Shown here in pieces: positions 16,747-26,082 of a stretch of DNA of 64,000 nucleotides (position 1 is its first letter; every line of letters begins with the position of its first letter). The notes under the pieces are model-generated. The model searched no databases. It worked only from the letters and a program-made list of their open reading frames with translations, and was not told the DNA's origin. Source of the stretch: Nitrospirota bacterium (GTDB lineage: Bacteria; Nitrospirota; Nitrospiria; Nitrospirales; Nitrospiraceae); contig JAUXVD010000008.1 of the NCBI GenBank assembly GCA_030684575.1, forward strand, positions 974,216-1,038,215, written 5' to 3'. The position numbers and the translations under genes were made by a program.

Positions 16747-18255
16747 ATGCGCGTAGAGACTGTCATTGCTCAAACGATGGATTCATGGCCTCACAAGGTC
16801 GCCGTTGTCTATAAGGGCCGACAATGGACCTATGGAGGATTGCGAGACCTTGTCGCGACGGTGAAGCGCAGGCTAAGCGAAGGCGGATTTACAGAAGGTG
16901 ATCGGGCGATTCTCTGGATGGAGAATTCGCCTGACTATATCGCCGCATATCTTGCTGTGCTTCAGGCCGGGGGTGTTGTGGTGGCCATCCATCCCCAGGT
17001 TCCGGTCGCAGAGGTCGTTCGTATTATTCGCCATGTTGGTGCAACCGGACTGATCGCCTCTTCGGCAGTCAAGCATTGGACCATTGGCGATGTGAGTTCG
17101 GTCGGCCTACGATTTATCGTGAGAGACGACCAGGTCGTTGCCTGTCGTCACGGAGAGTCCACCATCACGAGCCAGGCGGACCTTGCACAAATTATCTATA
17201 CATCCGGGTCGACAGGCCAGCCGAAGGGTGTGATGCTGACGCACCAAAATTTAATGGCCAATACGAAGTCGATTCTTGAGTACCTGCAGCTTACGTCGGA
17301 CGACTCAGCAATGGCCGTTCTTCCGTTCATGTATGCCTATGGCAATTCAGTCATGCTCACGCACCTCTTTGTCGGTGGAACGCTCGTAATCGAAAACAGC
17401 TTTCTCTATCCTCACGTGATCCTGGAAAGTATGATGCGGGAAAAAATCACCGGGTTTTCCGGCGTGGCCACCACCTATGCCATCATGCTCAACCACTCGA
17501 ATTTAAAATCATATTCGTTCCCAGCACTGAGGTACTTGACGCACGCGGGCGGTCCCATGCCGTCAGAATTGTTGGTTCGCGTACGATCGGTGTTTTTGGA
17601 GGCACGTCTGTTTATCATGTATGGCCAAACTGAAGCGTCCGCACGGTTGACCTATCTCCCTCCAGACCTGTTGGATGTGAAGAAGGGATCTGCCGGCCGC
17701 GCAATTCCCGGTGTGACCCTGAAGATCGTCAAAGAGGGAGGCGCGGAGGCACCTGTCGGAGAAGTCGGAGAAGTGTATGCCTCGGGGGATAATATCATGC
17801 AAGGGTATTGGCAAGATCCTCATACGACGGCTGATACGCTCCGAGAAGGATGGCTTCGCACAGGTGATCTGGGGCGATTAGACGAGGATGGCTATCTGAC
17901 GATCGAAGGCCGCAATAGCGAGATGATCAAGTCCGGTGCCTATCGGATCAGTCCTGTGGAGATTGAAGAGGTGCTGTTGCAGCATCCTCAAGTGCACGAG
18001 GCCGGAGTGGTCGGCGTCGACGATCCGATTTTAGGGCAGAAAATTTGCGCGGTCGTCACACTGAAATCCGCAGGCTGTGCAACCGACCAAGAGCTTCTCG
18101 CGCATTGTGCTCAGGGGTTAGTGCAATACAAACGGCCCAAATCGATTATTGTGGTTGATGCGTTGCCCAAGTCGCCTTCCGGTAAGGTGTTGAGGCAGAA
18201 TCTTCGCGAAATCAGCTTGCGCGCAGTTCAATCATCGGCGCCTGTTACGTCCTAG
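16747..18255 (+). CDS. Acyl-AMP/acyl-CoA ligase, exosortase-A-associated type
   Basis: ANL-superfamily adenylating enzyme, 502 residues. Motifs: P-loop IIYTSGSTGQPKGVMLTH (about residue 155), YGQTEASARLTYLPP, GWLRTGDLGRLDEDGYL, and the terminal catalytic lysine in LPKSPSGKVLRQN. It activates a carboxylic acid as acyl-AMP and passes it to CoA or, more likely here, to the ACP encoded just upstream. The family matches the AMP-forming ligase found in exosortase A clusters. 246 bases separate it from the ACP gene; that gap shows no gene. Confidence 0.88.
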   Translation: MRVETVIAQTMDSWPHKVAVVYKGRQWTYGGLRDLVATVKRRLSEGGFTEGDRAILWMENSPDYIAAYLAVLQAGGVVVAIHPQVPVAEVVRIIRHVGATGLIASSAVKHWTIGDVSSVGLRFIVRDDQVVACRHGESTITSQADLAQIIYTSGSTGQPKGVMLTHQNLMANTKSILEYLQLTSDDSAMAVLPFMYAYGNSVMLTHLFVGGTLVIENSFLYPHVILESMMREKITGFSGVATTYAIMLNHSNLKSYSFPALRYLTHAGGPMPSELLVRVRSVFLEARLFIMYGQTEASARLTYLPPDLLDVKKGSAGRAIPGVTLKIVKEGGAEAPVGEVGEVYASGDNIMQGYWQDPHTTADTLREGWLRTGDLGRLDEDGYLTIEGRNSEMIKSGAYRISPVEIEEVLLQHPQVHEAGVVGVDDPILGQKICAVVTLKSAGCATDQELLAHCAQGLVQYKRPKSIIVVDALPKSPSGKVLRQNLREISLRAVQSSAPVTS

Positions 18256-18407
18256 CTCGTATCCGTCGCGCGAGCCGCGAGCCTTTCATTGGACTCTGTG
18301 ACGAAAGAGATTTGTGAGGGATCGAAAAATGGCATGACGTCGAGTCCCTGCTGCAGTGGGTAGATGTCTGCACTGGATGACAACAGAATGTTGGGAGGAG
18401 GGTGACG

Positions 18408-19409
18408 ATGAAGCAAGAGTCAGGGCTATTCTCGGCGGATCAGTTGAAGCTTGATGTCAGCAAAGAGGCAGACCGAATTGGTGTGTTCATGCGGGAAGGC
18501 GTGTTCAAACAGCTCAAGCGAAAAGGAGTGGTGGTCGGACTCTCCGGAGGCATCGACAGCAGCGCGGTCGCCGCCCTTTCGGTTCATGCCTTGGGGGCCG
18601 ATCGCGTGGTGGGCATATTCATGCCTGAATCGGATTCTTCAGACGATAGCCTGCGCTTGGGGCAGCTACTGGCCAAAAAGCTTGGGATTCGAACGTTCAA
18701 AGAAGATATCTCCGGCATTCTACAGGGGGCTGAATGTTATCGGCGACGTGACGAGGCGATCAAGGCTGTCGTCCCGCAATACCATGCAGGGTATAAATCC
18801 AAGCTGGTGCTCTCCTCTCTCGATAGTTCGGAGTTCAGGATCTCGTATGTGGTGGTTCAGGATCCCGAGGGCAAGCAGACGAAGGTGCGGCTCACGGCCG
18901 ATGCATTTTTGGCGCTTGTTGCCGCGACGAATTTCAAGCAGCGGACAAGAAAGATGATGGAGTACTACTACGCCGACCGCTTCCTCTATGCGGTTGGAGG
19001 AACGCCCAATCGTCTCGAATACGACCAGGGATTTTTCGTGAAAAATGGAGATGGCTCCGCAGATATCAAGCCCATCGCGCATTTATATAAGTCGCAGGTG
19101 TACCAGATTGCTCGATTCCTCGGGGTTCCAGAAGAAATCCTGAACCGTCCTCCGACAACCGACACCTATTCATTGGCACAATCCCAAGAGGAATTCTATT
19201 TCTCTCTGCCCTACGACAAGATGGATCTCTGTCTCTACGCAAAGGACCGGCAGATTCCGGCAGCGGCCGTGGCCGTGGCGGCAGGGTTGACGGCTGCGCA
19301 GGTTGATCGGGTCTATCGCGACATCGATGCGAAGCGTGCCGTTGCGCGATATCTACATATGGAGCCGTTATTGATTGAAGCGGTCGGCGACGTTGGGAAA
19401 CCCTCCTAG
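18408..19409 (+). CDS. nadE: NAD synthase (NadE)-like ammonia/amide-forming enzyme
   Basis: 333 residues. PP-loop N-type ATP pyrophosphatase: GVVVGLSGGIDSSAVAAL, then GIFMPESDSSDDS and KPIAHLYKSQVYQIARFLGV with PEEILNRPPTTD, all typical of NadE. There is no N-terminal glutaminase domain, so it would use free ammonia or a partner's. It is larger than minimal NadE (about 270) by an insertion between residues 105 and 200. Its placement beside AsnB, ACP and acyl ligase rather than with NAD genes suggests recruitment to a locus-specific amide-forming step; it could equally be the cell's NAD synthetase. The ATG at 18408 has GGGAGGAG upstream. Confidence 0.82.
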   Translation: MKQESGLFSADQLKLDVSKEADRIGVFMREGVFKQLKRKGVVVGLSGGIDSSAVAALSVHALGADRVVGIFMPESDSSDDSLRLGQLLAKKLGIRTFKEDISGILQGAECYRRRDEAIKAVVPQYHAGYKSKLVLSSLDSSEFRISYVVVQDPEGKQTKVRLTADAFLALVAATNFKQRTRKMMEYYYADRFLYAVGGTPNRLEYDQGFFVKNGDGSADIKPIAHLYKSQVYQIARFLGVPEEILNRPPTTDTYSLAQSQEEFYFSLPYDKMDLCLYAKDRQIPAAAVAVAAGLTAAQVDRVYRDIDAKRAVARYLHMEPLLIEAVGDVGKPS

Positions 19410-19558
19410 GTTTTTGTGGGACATGGCTTGTGGCTGAGGCCGGTGCGTTTCAGGTTTGGGACCGTTGAAAAGACTGTTTCAGTTCGAACCACAGCCTCAC
19501 CCTTGGGGACAGATGTCACGAGCGTTCGCTCTCGCCTTGATGGCCAGTAGGGGAAGGA

Positions 19559-19600
19559 GCGGGCTTTGGCGATGATCACAGTGTATGCGTCAAAGCCCGC
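19559..19600. repeat. Strong inverted repeat in the NadE/SGNH intergenic gap
   Basis: GCGGGCTTTG and CAAAGCCCGC are perfect 10-base complements around a 22-base loop. No T-tract follows, so it is not a standard terminator. It could be an RNA hairpin, a protein-binding site or an insertion remnant. Confidence 0.45.
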
Positions 19601-19657
19601 ACCCTTGATGGATATCGTTCTGCTTCGGCCGGCTGAATTGCAAAACTGGAATGGCAG

Positions 19658-20413
19658 GTGATACGGGAGATGGCGCTGCAGTCTGACCGATCCCTAACGC
19701 ACTCTTGGGATGGGCTCGCGCGGATGAGAGTCTGTTTCGGCCATCAATCGGTTGGAGCGGACATCATGAAGGCGCTTTCGGCGCTGACCGGCAATCATCT
19801 TGAGGTGATTGAAGCTAACGATGCCGAGGCGCTGCAACGTCCCGTGTTTGCCCATTTCCGAGTAGGGCAGAACCGCGACCCGCTCTCAAAATGCCAGGCC
19901 TTTGCACGGGTGCTTGAATCAGGGGTGGGGGAGCGGGTGGACGTTGCCTTCTTTAAGCTCTGTTACGTGGATATTACTGCCAATACCGATATCGGTACCG
20001 TGTTTTTGAATTATCAGCGTACGATGGCCTCGCTCGGGGAGAGATACCCCAAGATCGTCTTTCTCCATGTGACGGTGCCGCTCATTCGTGTAGGAGGCGG
20101 GGCACTGCACTGGTTGCGTGAGAAAGCTGGATGCGTCAATCGTGAGCGGGAGGACCAAGCCAGGCGCCATGCGTATAACCAGTTGCTCCGGGGCGCCTAC
20201 GGGAGTGTCGGGCGACTATTCGATCTTGCCGAAGTAGAAGCGACATATCCCGATGGGAGGCCTTCCTGTTTTCAGTATCACGGTGATCGGGTTCCGACTC
20301 TTGTGCCTGAGTATACGGAGGATGGGGGCCACTTGAACCACGCAGCTGCTGAACGTGCGGCCCGTCGATTGCTGTCATGTCTGACGGCTGTACAGCGTTG
20401 TCAGTCGACCTAA
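19658..20413 (+). CDS. SGNH-hydrolase-like protein
   Basis: 251 residues, no signal peptide. The region CFGHQSVGADIM near residue 30 and the C-terminal EDGGHLNHAAAE (D-x-x-H arrangement) resemble blocks I and V of SGNH/GDSL esterases, although a classical GDS serine is not seen: block I reads GHQSVG. FFKLCYVDITANTD could be block III. Probably a carbohydrate ester-modifying enzyme, but the family assignment is tentative. The start is GTG 19658 or ATG 19670; neither has ideal ribosome-site spacing. It precedes the FemAB-type genes. Confidence 0.55.
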   Translation: MIREMALQSDRSLTHSWDGLARMRVCFGHQSVGADIMKALSALTGNHLEVIEANDAEALQRPVFAHFRVGQNRDPLSKCQAFARVLESGVGERVDVAFFKLCYVDITANTDIGTVFLNYQRTMASLGERYPKIVFLHVTVPLIRVGGGALHWLREKAGCVNREREDQARRHAYNQLLRGAYGSVGRLFDLAEVEATYPDGRPSCFQYHGDRVPTLVPEYTEDGGHLNHAAAERAARRLLSCLTAVQRCQST

Positions 20414-20448
20414 CGTAGGACCTTGAGCGACCGAGAGGGATATTCGCG

Positions 20449-21477
20449 ATGCAAATTGTTCAGTGTGATGAGAGTTACGCACAGGCCTGGGACGAGTTTG
20501 TATGCAGTCAGGAGCATGCGTCGTTCTACCATTTATTTGGCTGGAAATCGGTGAATGAATCTTGTTTTGGACATCAGACATTTTATTTAGCGGCGGTCGA
20601 TGCGGGACGGATTCGTGGCGTGTTTCCCCTCGTCTATCTGAAAGGCCGAGTGTTCGGAAAAATTCTCTGTTCGCTTCCGTTTCTGAATTATGGCGGGCCC
20701 TGCTCCGACGACCCAGGGGTTGAGCTGCGGCTCCTCGACGAAGCGAGGAAGCTCGTCGATCAGCACCGAGTCGACTACCTTGAGATCCGTAGTACGAGAA
20801 AGCTTGACGGAGACCTTCAGACATCCGAACACAAGGTCAGTATCACGGTGACGCTCGATAACAATCCTGACGTAATCTGGGATGCGTTCAAGACCGGCCA
20901 TCGCAAGCATATTCGGCAGGCCTACAAGCAAGGTTTGACTGTTCGGTGTGGTGGCCCTGAGTTGCTCGATACGTTTTACGATATTCTGAGCGAGAGTTGG
21001 AAGAATCTTGGCACTCCCCTCTATCAGAAGCGTTTCTTTGAGTGCGTGATGAAGACCTTTCCAGAACGAGCGAGGATCTTCGTTGTGGACTATGAGGGCG
21101 CTCCCGTGTCTGCTGCCTTCAACGGGTATTTCGGCCGTACGGTCGAAGGAATGTGGTTGGGGACGCGGCCGGAGTATCGCCAGCTCGAATCGAGCTATGT
21201 GCTCTATTGGGAGATGATTAAGGATTCGTGTGAGCGAGGGTATCAACTGTTCCACCTTGGACGGTCGACGGTCGATTCGGGAGGGGAGACATTCAAGAAA
21301 AAGTGGAATACGTATCCTACGCAACTGTACTGGCAGTACATTGTCCGTGACGGTCGTCCGATGCCTCAGCTGAATGTGGGTAACCCAAAGTTTCAATTGG
21401 CTATGCGGGTGTGGCGAATGCTCCCCATGCCGATCACCAGCATGCTCGGACCGTTGGTGGCGAGAGAGATTCCGTGA
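20449..21477 (+). CDS. FemAB-related GNAT protein, exosortase-A-associated type
   Basis: 342 residues. Double-GNAT fold of the FemAB/peptidoglycan-interpeptide-bridge type. Visible: FYHLFGWKSVNESCFGH, GRIRGVFPLVYLKGRVFGK, LPFLNYGGPCSD, HRKHIRQAYKQGLTVR and HLGRSTVDSGGETFKKKWN. These match the FemAB-like family that recurs in exosortase A loci. FemAB enzymes add amino acids from aminoacyl-tRNA, while CelD/BcsL relatives are thought to be acyltransferases; which applies here is open. First of four such domains between 20449 and 27204. Confidence 0.85.
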   Translation: MQIVQCDESYAQAWDEFVCSQEHASFYHLFGWKSVNESCFGHQTFYLAAVDAGRIRGVFPLVYLKGRVFGKILCSLPFLNYGGPCSDDPGVELRLLDEARKLVDQHRVDYLEIRSTRKLDGDLQTSEHKVSITVTLDNNPDVIWDAFKTGHRKHIRQAYKQGLTVRCGGPELLDTFYDILSESWKNLGTPLYQKRFFECVMKTFPERARIFVVDYEGAPVSAAFNGYFGRTVEGMWLGTRPEYRQLESSYVLYWEMIKDSCERGYQLFHLGRSTVDSGGETFKKKWNTYPTQLYWQYIVRDGRPMPQLNVGNPKFQLAMRVWRMLPMPITSMLGPLVAREIP

Positions 21478-21539
21478 GTGCGGCATTGAATATTTGACGG
21501 GGTGCGAGGCGGTTCTTTCCTGAGAGATGGGGTTGACAG

Positions 21540-23840
21540 ATGTCGGCGCTTCGATTCATACCACCAGCTGGAACGCCGATGGGCATCGCCGACATCGCGT
21601 GGTGGGCCCGGCATGTGCTGACGGATGACGATACACTCGTACGATTCGAGGAAGAGATTCGTGCGCGTTTCGGCGTCCGCTACTGCGCGTTTGTCTCAAC
21701 CGGACGCGCGGCGTTGACGCTCGCGCTTCTCGCCCTGAAAACGCTGGATAGCGCGCGACGGGATGAAGTGGTCATTCCGTCGTACACCTGTTTCTCGGTT
21801 GCGGCGTCGGTGGTCAAGGCTGGACTGAAAGTACGTCTTGCCGATGTCGATCCGGCCACGCTGGATTTTGCGCCTGGTGCGCTCGAGGCGATCGACGAAT
21901 CGCGGGTGCTGGCGGTCGTCGCCACCAACCTCTATGGCTTGCCAAGCGACCTTCCGGCGATCACACGATGGGCAAAGGGGCGCGGCGTATTTGTCGTGGA
22001 CGATGCGGCTCAGTGTCTCGGGGGATCGATCGACGGTCAATCATCTGGGACCTGGGGCGACGTGGGCCTCTACAGCCTTGATAAAGGCAAGAACATTACC
22101 TCGATCGACGGCGGGATTCTCGTAACAAATTCAGAGCGGGTGGCGGCGGCGATTCACGATCAAGTGTGTAGCTTGCCGAAGTGCACACCGGGTGAATCGC
22201 TGATCCATATTGCGAAGCTCCTGGTGTATGCGGCGTTGTTGCACCCTCGGCGATATTGGTTGCCCAATATGCTTCCGTTTCTGGGCCTGGGGACCACTGC
22301 CTGTCGAATCGATTATCCGCTGGCGCAGTACGATGGATGGATGGCGCCGATGGGCCGCCGTTTCTTCGCTCGCCTGGATGCAATCAACGCTCGGCGCATC
22401 GAGAATGCCGGTCGATTGATGCGTGACCTCCCATGGGGGACGTACCTCGAGCCGGTTGTGCCAGATCCACGGGCCATTCCTGCCTGTCTCCGTTTCCCAG
22501 TGCTGATTCATCCTCGATATCGAGATGCGGTGGTGGCAGCCCTGTGCGCAAACGGAATCGGCGCGACCGCTTCGTATCCGACTGCGATCAGCGATGTGCC
22601 GGAATTACGAGACCATATTCGAAATGGTGAACGGGAAGTCGTGGGAGGACGAGAGGTTGCCCGTCGTATCGTGACCCTTCCGACACATGGATATGTGACG
22701 TTGCAGGACCACGAACGGATGGTGAAGGTGGTTGCCAGCTTGTTGCAAGATCGCCATGGCAGCCGGATGACCGCGCCGCTGCAGGCGCAAGTTCAATCGT
22801 CGATTGACGCCATAGGACTTGACGAAGAAAAGTGGAATGCCTTGATTGCTGGGAACGAGACCAATACGGTATTTCAGACGTATCAATGGACGAAATGTTG
22901 GCTCAAGGCGTTCGGAGGCCAGTATGAGCAGATGTTCGTTTCTGTGGCGGACCCTTCAGGCGTGGTGGGGATTGCTCCCTTCGTAGTCCAAACGGGAATT
23001 ATGGGAGCACGAGTGGTCCGTTTTCTCGGAGATGGAAAGGCCGACTATTGTGATTTTCTTGCGGTGAGTGACAAATCGAAGGTGTTAGAGGAAATTTTTG
23101 ACGTGATCTTTGCGATGCGCGAACGCTGGGATGTGATCGAGCTGAATAATATCCCAAGCGAATCGTCAACCATCGAGCTGGTTCGGGCCATTTGCCAGCG
23201 CACAGGACAGCGCATCTTGGTGCAAGACCATTTTCAATGCCACAGGCTGCTGATTAGAGGACACGAGGATGAAGCGCGTAAGATATTCAACAAGGCAGGG
23301 TTGCGTAGACGACAACATTATTTTGAGCGAAATGGATCCCTTGCGTTCAAGGACCTGACTGGAACGGCCGTCATTCCGTATCTTACTGGGTTCTTTGAGC
23401 AGCACGTCGCGCGATGGGCAGACAGCAAGAGTCCGAGTTTATTTCTCAAGGAGCGCAATCGAATATTTTACCGGGAACTCGCCGTTGCCATGGCTGACAA
23501 GGAATGGCTTCTGCTTTCAGTTGTCGAGTTTAATGGACAGCCTTTGGCCCTCCATTATGGGTTTAACTATAACGGCACATTGCTGTGGTACAAGCCCTCG
23601 TTTGATGTGACGTATGCGAAACATTCGCCCGGCCTTGTCCTGCTTCGGCATTTGCTCGGATATGCGATTGAGCAGCAACGGCGGGAGTTTGATTTCACGA
23701 TTGGAGACGAGCCGTTCAAGAGCCGTTTTGCCAACAGCACGCGAAAGACGGTGAGCCTGAAGATTTTTCGAGGTTCAGGTCGGTTCCGCCTGGAATGCTG
23801 GAAGCGAAAGCTCTTGTCCGTGGTGAGGGGGATGCCGTGA
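21540..23840 (+). CDS. Fusion of DegT-type PLP aminotransferase and FemAB/CelD-like GNAT
   Basis: 766 residues with two complete enzymes. Residues 1-400: DegT/DnrJ/EryC1/StrS sugar aminotransferase fold, with VVIPSYTCFSVAASVVKAG, VVDDAAQCLGG (Asp that holds PLP nitrogen, about 154) and the Schiff-base lysine in SLDKGKNITSIDGG (about K184). Residues 420-766: a GNAT domain (FQTYQWTKCWLKAFGG, VVRFLGDGKADYCDF, EFNGQPLALHYGFNYNGTLL, FDFTIGDEPFKSRFA) like the separate proteins at 24926 and 26083. The logical reading is that one half makes an amino sugar (or amino group) that the other half acylates or aminoacylates. No stop or frameshift interrupts the junction. Confidence 0.85.
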   Translation: MSALRFIPPAGTPMGIADIAWWARHVLTDDDTLVRFEEEIRARFGVRYCAFVSTGRAALTLALLALKTLDSARRDEVVIPSYTCFSVAASVVKAGLKVRLADVDPATLDFAPGALEAIDESRVLAVVATNLYGLPSDLPAITRWAKGRGVFVVDDAAQCLGGSIDGQSSGTWGDVGLYSLDKGKNITSIDGGILVTNSERVAAAIHDQVCSLPKCTPGESLIHIAKLLVYAALLHPRRYWLPNMLPFLGLGTTACRIDYPLAQYDGWMAPMGRRFFARLDAINARRIENAGRLMRDLPWGTYLEPVVPDPRAIPACLRFPVLIHPRYRDAVVAALCANGIGATASYPTAISDVPELRDHIRNGEREVVGGREVARRIVTLPTHGYVTLQDHERMVKVVASLLQDRHGSRMTAPLQAQVQSSIDAIGLDEEKWNALIAGNETNTVFQTYQWTKCWLKAFGGQYEQMFVSVADPSGVVGIAPFVVQTGIMGARVVRFLGDGKADYCDFLAVSDKSKVLEEIFDVIFAMRERWDVIELNNIPSESSTIELVRAICQRTGQRILVQDHFQCHRLLIRGHEDEARKIFNKAGLRRRQHYFERNGSLAFKDLTGTAVIPYLTGFFEQHVARWADSKSPSLFLKERNRIFYRELAVAMADKEWLLLSVVEFNGQPLALHYGFNYNGTLLWYKPSFDVTYAKHSPGLVLLRHLLGYAIEQQRREFDFTIGDEPFKSRFANSTRKTVSLKIFRGSGRFRLECWKRKLLSVVRGMP

Positions 23841-24925
23841 GTATCAACCGGCCTGCCGTGCCCACATCACCAGTGGATGTGAGTGTGATCGTCCCGACAT
23901 ACAACCGTGGCCCGCTCCTCATTGAGGCCATTGAAAGTGTGCTTGCCCAGACCTGTCAGAATGTCGAAGTGATCGTCGTCGATGATGGATCAACGGATGA
24001 TACGCTTCAACGCCTTGAGCCGTATCGGAAGAAAATCTCGATTGTTAGGACAAATCATGGAGGGGCGCCGCATGCAAGAAATGCGGGGATGAAAGCCGCC
24101 AAGGGGAGATATGTGGCGTTCCTGGATTCCGACGATCGGTATCTTCCGCATAAGCTTGCGTTGCAGGTGCAGATTCTGGATCAGTTTCCCGATGTCGGCT
24201 TGGTGTATTCGGAGTTCTCGGGGTTCGGTGACGGTATCACGGAGGAGTTTCATCTGAAAACGTATCACGCTCCTGCATTTCGAAACGGTGAAACCTACGA
24301 TCAGTACTTCGATACATCGTTGTCATTGAAGGCGGCCGGGATCGACTGTCTTCCGTGGTCGGACCGGAGGATCCATTTCGGACATATTTTCAATCACTAC
24401 CTCAGGGTTCTATTCGTGTTCACCAATTCGGTACTGGTTCGTCGCAGCGTGCTTGATTCGGTTGGGTATCACGATGAAGGCCTCTCCCTGTTTGACGGGT
24501 ACGATTTGGTGCTGCGAATTGCCAAGCACAATCGAATCGCATTCGTCGATGTCCCGACCTATCAGCTTCGCTATCATGATGGGCAAATCTCCACGACAAA
24601 GCGGGAAGATGGACCTGTCGTCTTCATCAACAAACAGCGGCAATTGCTCCAGATCGTGGAGCGGCATGCGGTTCAGGATGCTGCCTATTACCGAGAGAAT
24701 AAGATCATGGTTGATGCCACCATGGGGAATCTTCATCGCGCCCTTGGCGTCGCGTTCATGTGTTATCCCGGATATGAAGCGGAAGCGAGGAAAGTTTTCG
24801 TCGAGGGCCGGCGATACGGTCTGTCAGTACCGGGGTTCTGGCTCCTGACGTTTCTGCCTGGTTTTTTTCGTCGAGTGGCCATGAAGCTGCAGGAGGTCAT
24901 CTTGCGAATCGGGAAGAGGACATGA
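23837..24925 (+). CDS. Family 2 glycosyltransferase
   Basis: 362 residues, GT-A fold. N-terminal signature VSVIVPTYNRGPLLIEAIES, VIVVDDGSTDDT, GGAPHARNAGMKAAKG and the metal-binding FLDSDDR. The C-terminal part has no clear membrane helix apart from a hydrophobic LLTFLPGFFRRVAM. The GTG at 23837 overlaps the upstream TGA (GTGA), pointing to translational coupling; a start at 23795 would lie inside the previous gene. Likely extends the lipid-linked repeat unit; sugar specificity cannot be read from sequence. Confidence 0.9.
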   Translation: MSINRPAVPTSPVDVSVIVPTYNRGPLLIEAIESVLAQTCQNVEVIVVDDGSTDDTLQRLEPYRKKISIVRTNHGGAPHARNAGMKAAKGRYVAFLDSDDRYLPHKLALQVQILDQFPDVGLVYSEFSGFGDGITEEFHLKTYHAPAFRNGETYDQYFDTSLSLKAAGIDCLPWSDRRIHFGHIFNHYLRVLFVFTNSVLVRRSVLDSVGYHDEGLSLFDGYDLVLRIAKHNRIAFVDVPTYQLRYHDGQISTTKREDGPVVFINKQRQLLQIVERHAVQDAAYYRENKIMVDATMGNLHRALGVAFMCYPGYEAEARKVFVEGRRYGLSVPGFWLLTFLPGFFRRVAMKLQEVILRIGKRT

Positions 24926-26062
24926 ATGGTCCTGGCTGAAATCCATCGCGGACGAGCCATGCTCAGCCAGTTGAAGGCGGATTGGGATCGTCTCGTCGAG
25001 CATGGCAATAATCAGCCATCGGCCTCCTTCGAATGGACAGAGGCACTCATGGAGTCTCACGTTCAAGAAAGCGACGACCTGGTATTTGTCGTCTTGAGGC
25101 GTCGCAACACCGTTATCGGAATTGTTCCGTTGGTGTTGCGACCGATGAAACAGCTGGGGCAGACAGTTATCACGGCGTTTCCCGTATCTGAGTTGTCAAA
25201 CACGCATAGTGATTTGCTGATCGAAGAGGTGTCAGAATCAGTTTTAACCGCTTTCGTTGATGCGCTCTATTGTCAGGATCTTCGTTGGGACGTGTTTAAT
25301 ATGACACGGCTTTTGGAGGGGGAACCGCTTGGCGAGTTATGGTGCAGAATTTTACGCCAACGCCGGAAAGCCTTCGAGTTCACGAGTGCGCAACCGTCTT
25401 TTTTTTTAAGGCTGGATCAAACGTTCGAGGGATATCTCCGGCGGCGCTCGAGCAGTTTCCGGAATGCCCTGAAACGAACCGAGCGAAAACTGATGAGTCA
25501 AGGGCGTCTAGAAATTCGGAATCAGGGAGATTTTACTGACATCGATGAAGCGTATCAGGTGCTCCTTTCCATCGAGCATCGATCGTGGAAACAGGCCCAT
25601 GGCACTTCCATTGCTGCCGTGTCTCGCCAAACAGTCTTCTATCGGTATCTCTGTGAACGGACATTCCAACGGAATTGGCTTCATCTAGGGTTTCTCTTTC
25701 TCGACGATCGGCCGATTGCCTACAATCTTGGGCTCATCGTGAACGATACATATTTTTATTTAAAGACGAGTTATGACTACGCAGAGCGGCCGCTGAGCCC
25801 TTCTACGTTTCTTAGGGCCAAGCTTGTCGAAGAGCTTATCGGCCGGGGAGTGAGGCAGTTTGACTTTCCTGCTGAGCCGTATGAATGGGAGAGTCAGTGG
25901 ACCGACGAGATGCGCTGGCATCGGTCTCTTACCCTGTTTGCCCCTTCGGCAAAGGGTTTTGCGTGCCGTGTGTATCGAAGAGCCAGAGCGTTTCTTCGAG
26001 AGAGTGATTGCCATCAGGTACAGTACGTTAACCCACGGGATTCCAAATCTCGGCTTTCGTAG
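24926..26062 (+). CDS. FemAB/CelD-like GNAT acyltransferase
   Basis: 378 residues, GNAT_6 (BcsL/CelD) type. Typical segments: PSASFEWTEALMESH, RRRNTVIGIVPLVLRPMKQLG, SSSFRNALKRTERKL, DDRPIAYNLGLIVNDTYFYL and a C-terminal QFDFPAEPYEWESQWT. Starts directly after the GT2 stop, with GAGGA seven bases before the ATG. Probably N- or O-acylates a sugar of the polymer. It shares its domain type with the C-terminal half of the 21540 fusion and with the next gene, so the three look like paralogues. Confidence 0.8.
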   Translation: MVLAEIHRGRAMLSQLKADWDRLVEHGNNQPSASFEWTEALMESHVQESDDLVFVVLRRRNTVIGIVPLVLRPMKQLGQTVITAFPVSELSNTHSDLLIEEVSESVLTAFVDALYCQDLRWDVFNMTRLLEGEPLGELWCRILRQRRKAFEFTSAQPSFFLRLDQTFEGYLRRRSSSFRNALKRTERKLMSQGRLEIRNQGDFTDIDEAYQVLLSIEHRSWKQAHGTSIAAVSRQTVFYRYLCERTFQRNWLHLGFLFLDDRPIAYNLGLIVNDTYFYLKTSYDYAERPLSPSTFLRAKLVEELIGRGVRQFDFPAEPYEWESQWTDEMRWHRSLTLFAPSAKGFACRVYRRARAFLRESDCHQVQYVNPRDSKSRLS

Positions 26063-26082
26063 AATTGGGTGCTTCCTTCAGC

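Noticed and set aside
18408..19409. Treating NadE-like gene as proof of a new biosynthetic role
   Set aside because: Its NAD synthase motifs are intact, so a plain housekeeping role cannot be excluded; kept only as a hypothesis.
20587..21486. 299-codon open frame on the minus strand
   Set aside because: It is the complement of the well-supported FemAB-type gene, has no domain and an unnatural His/Arg-rich composition.
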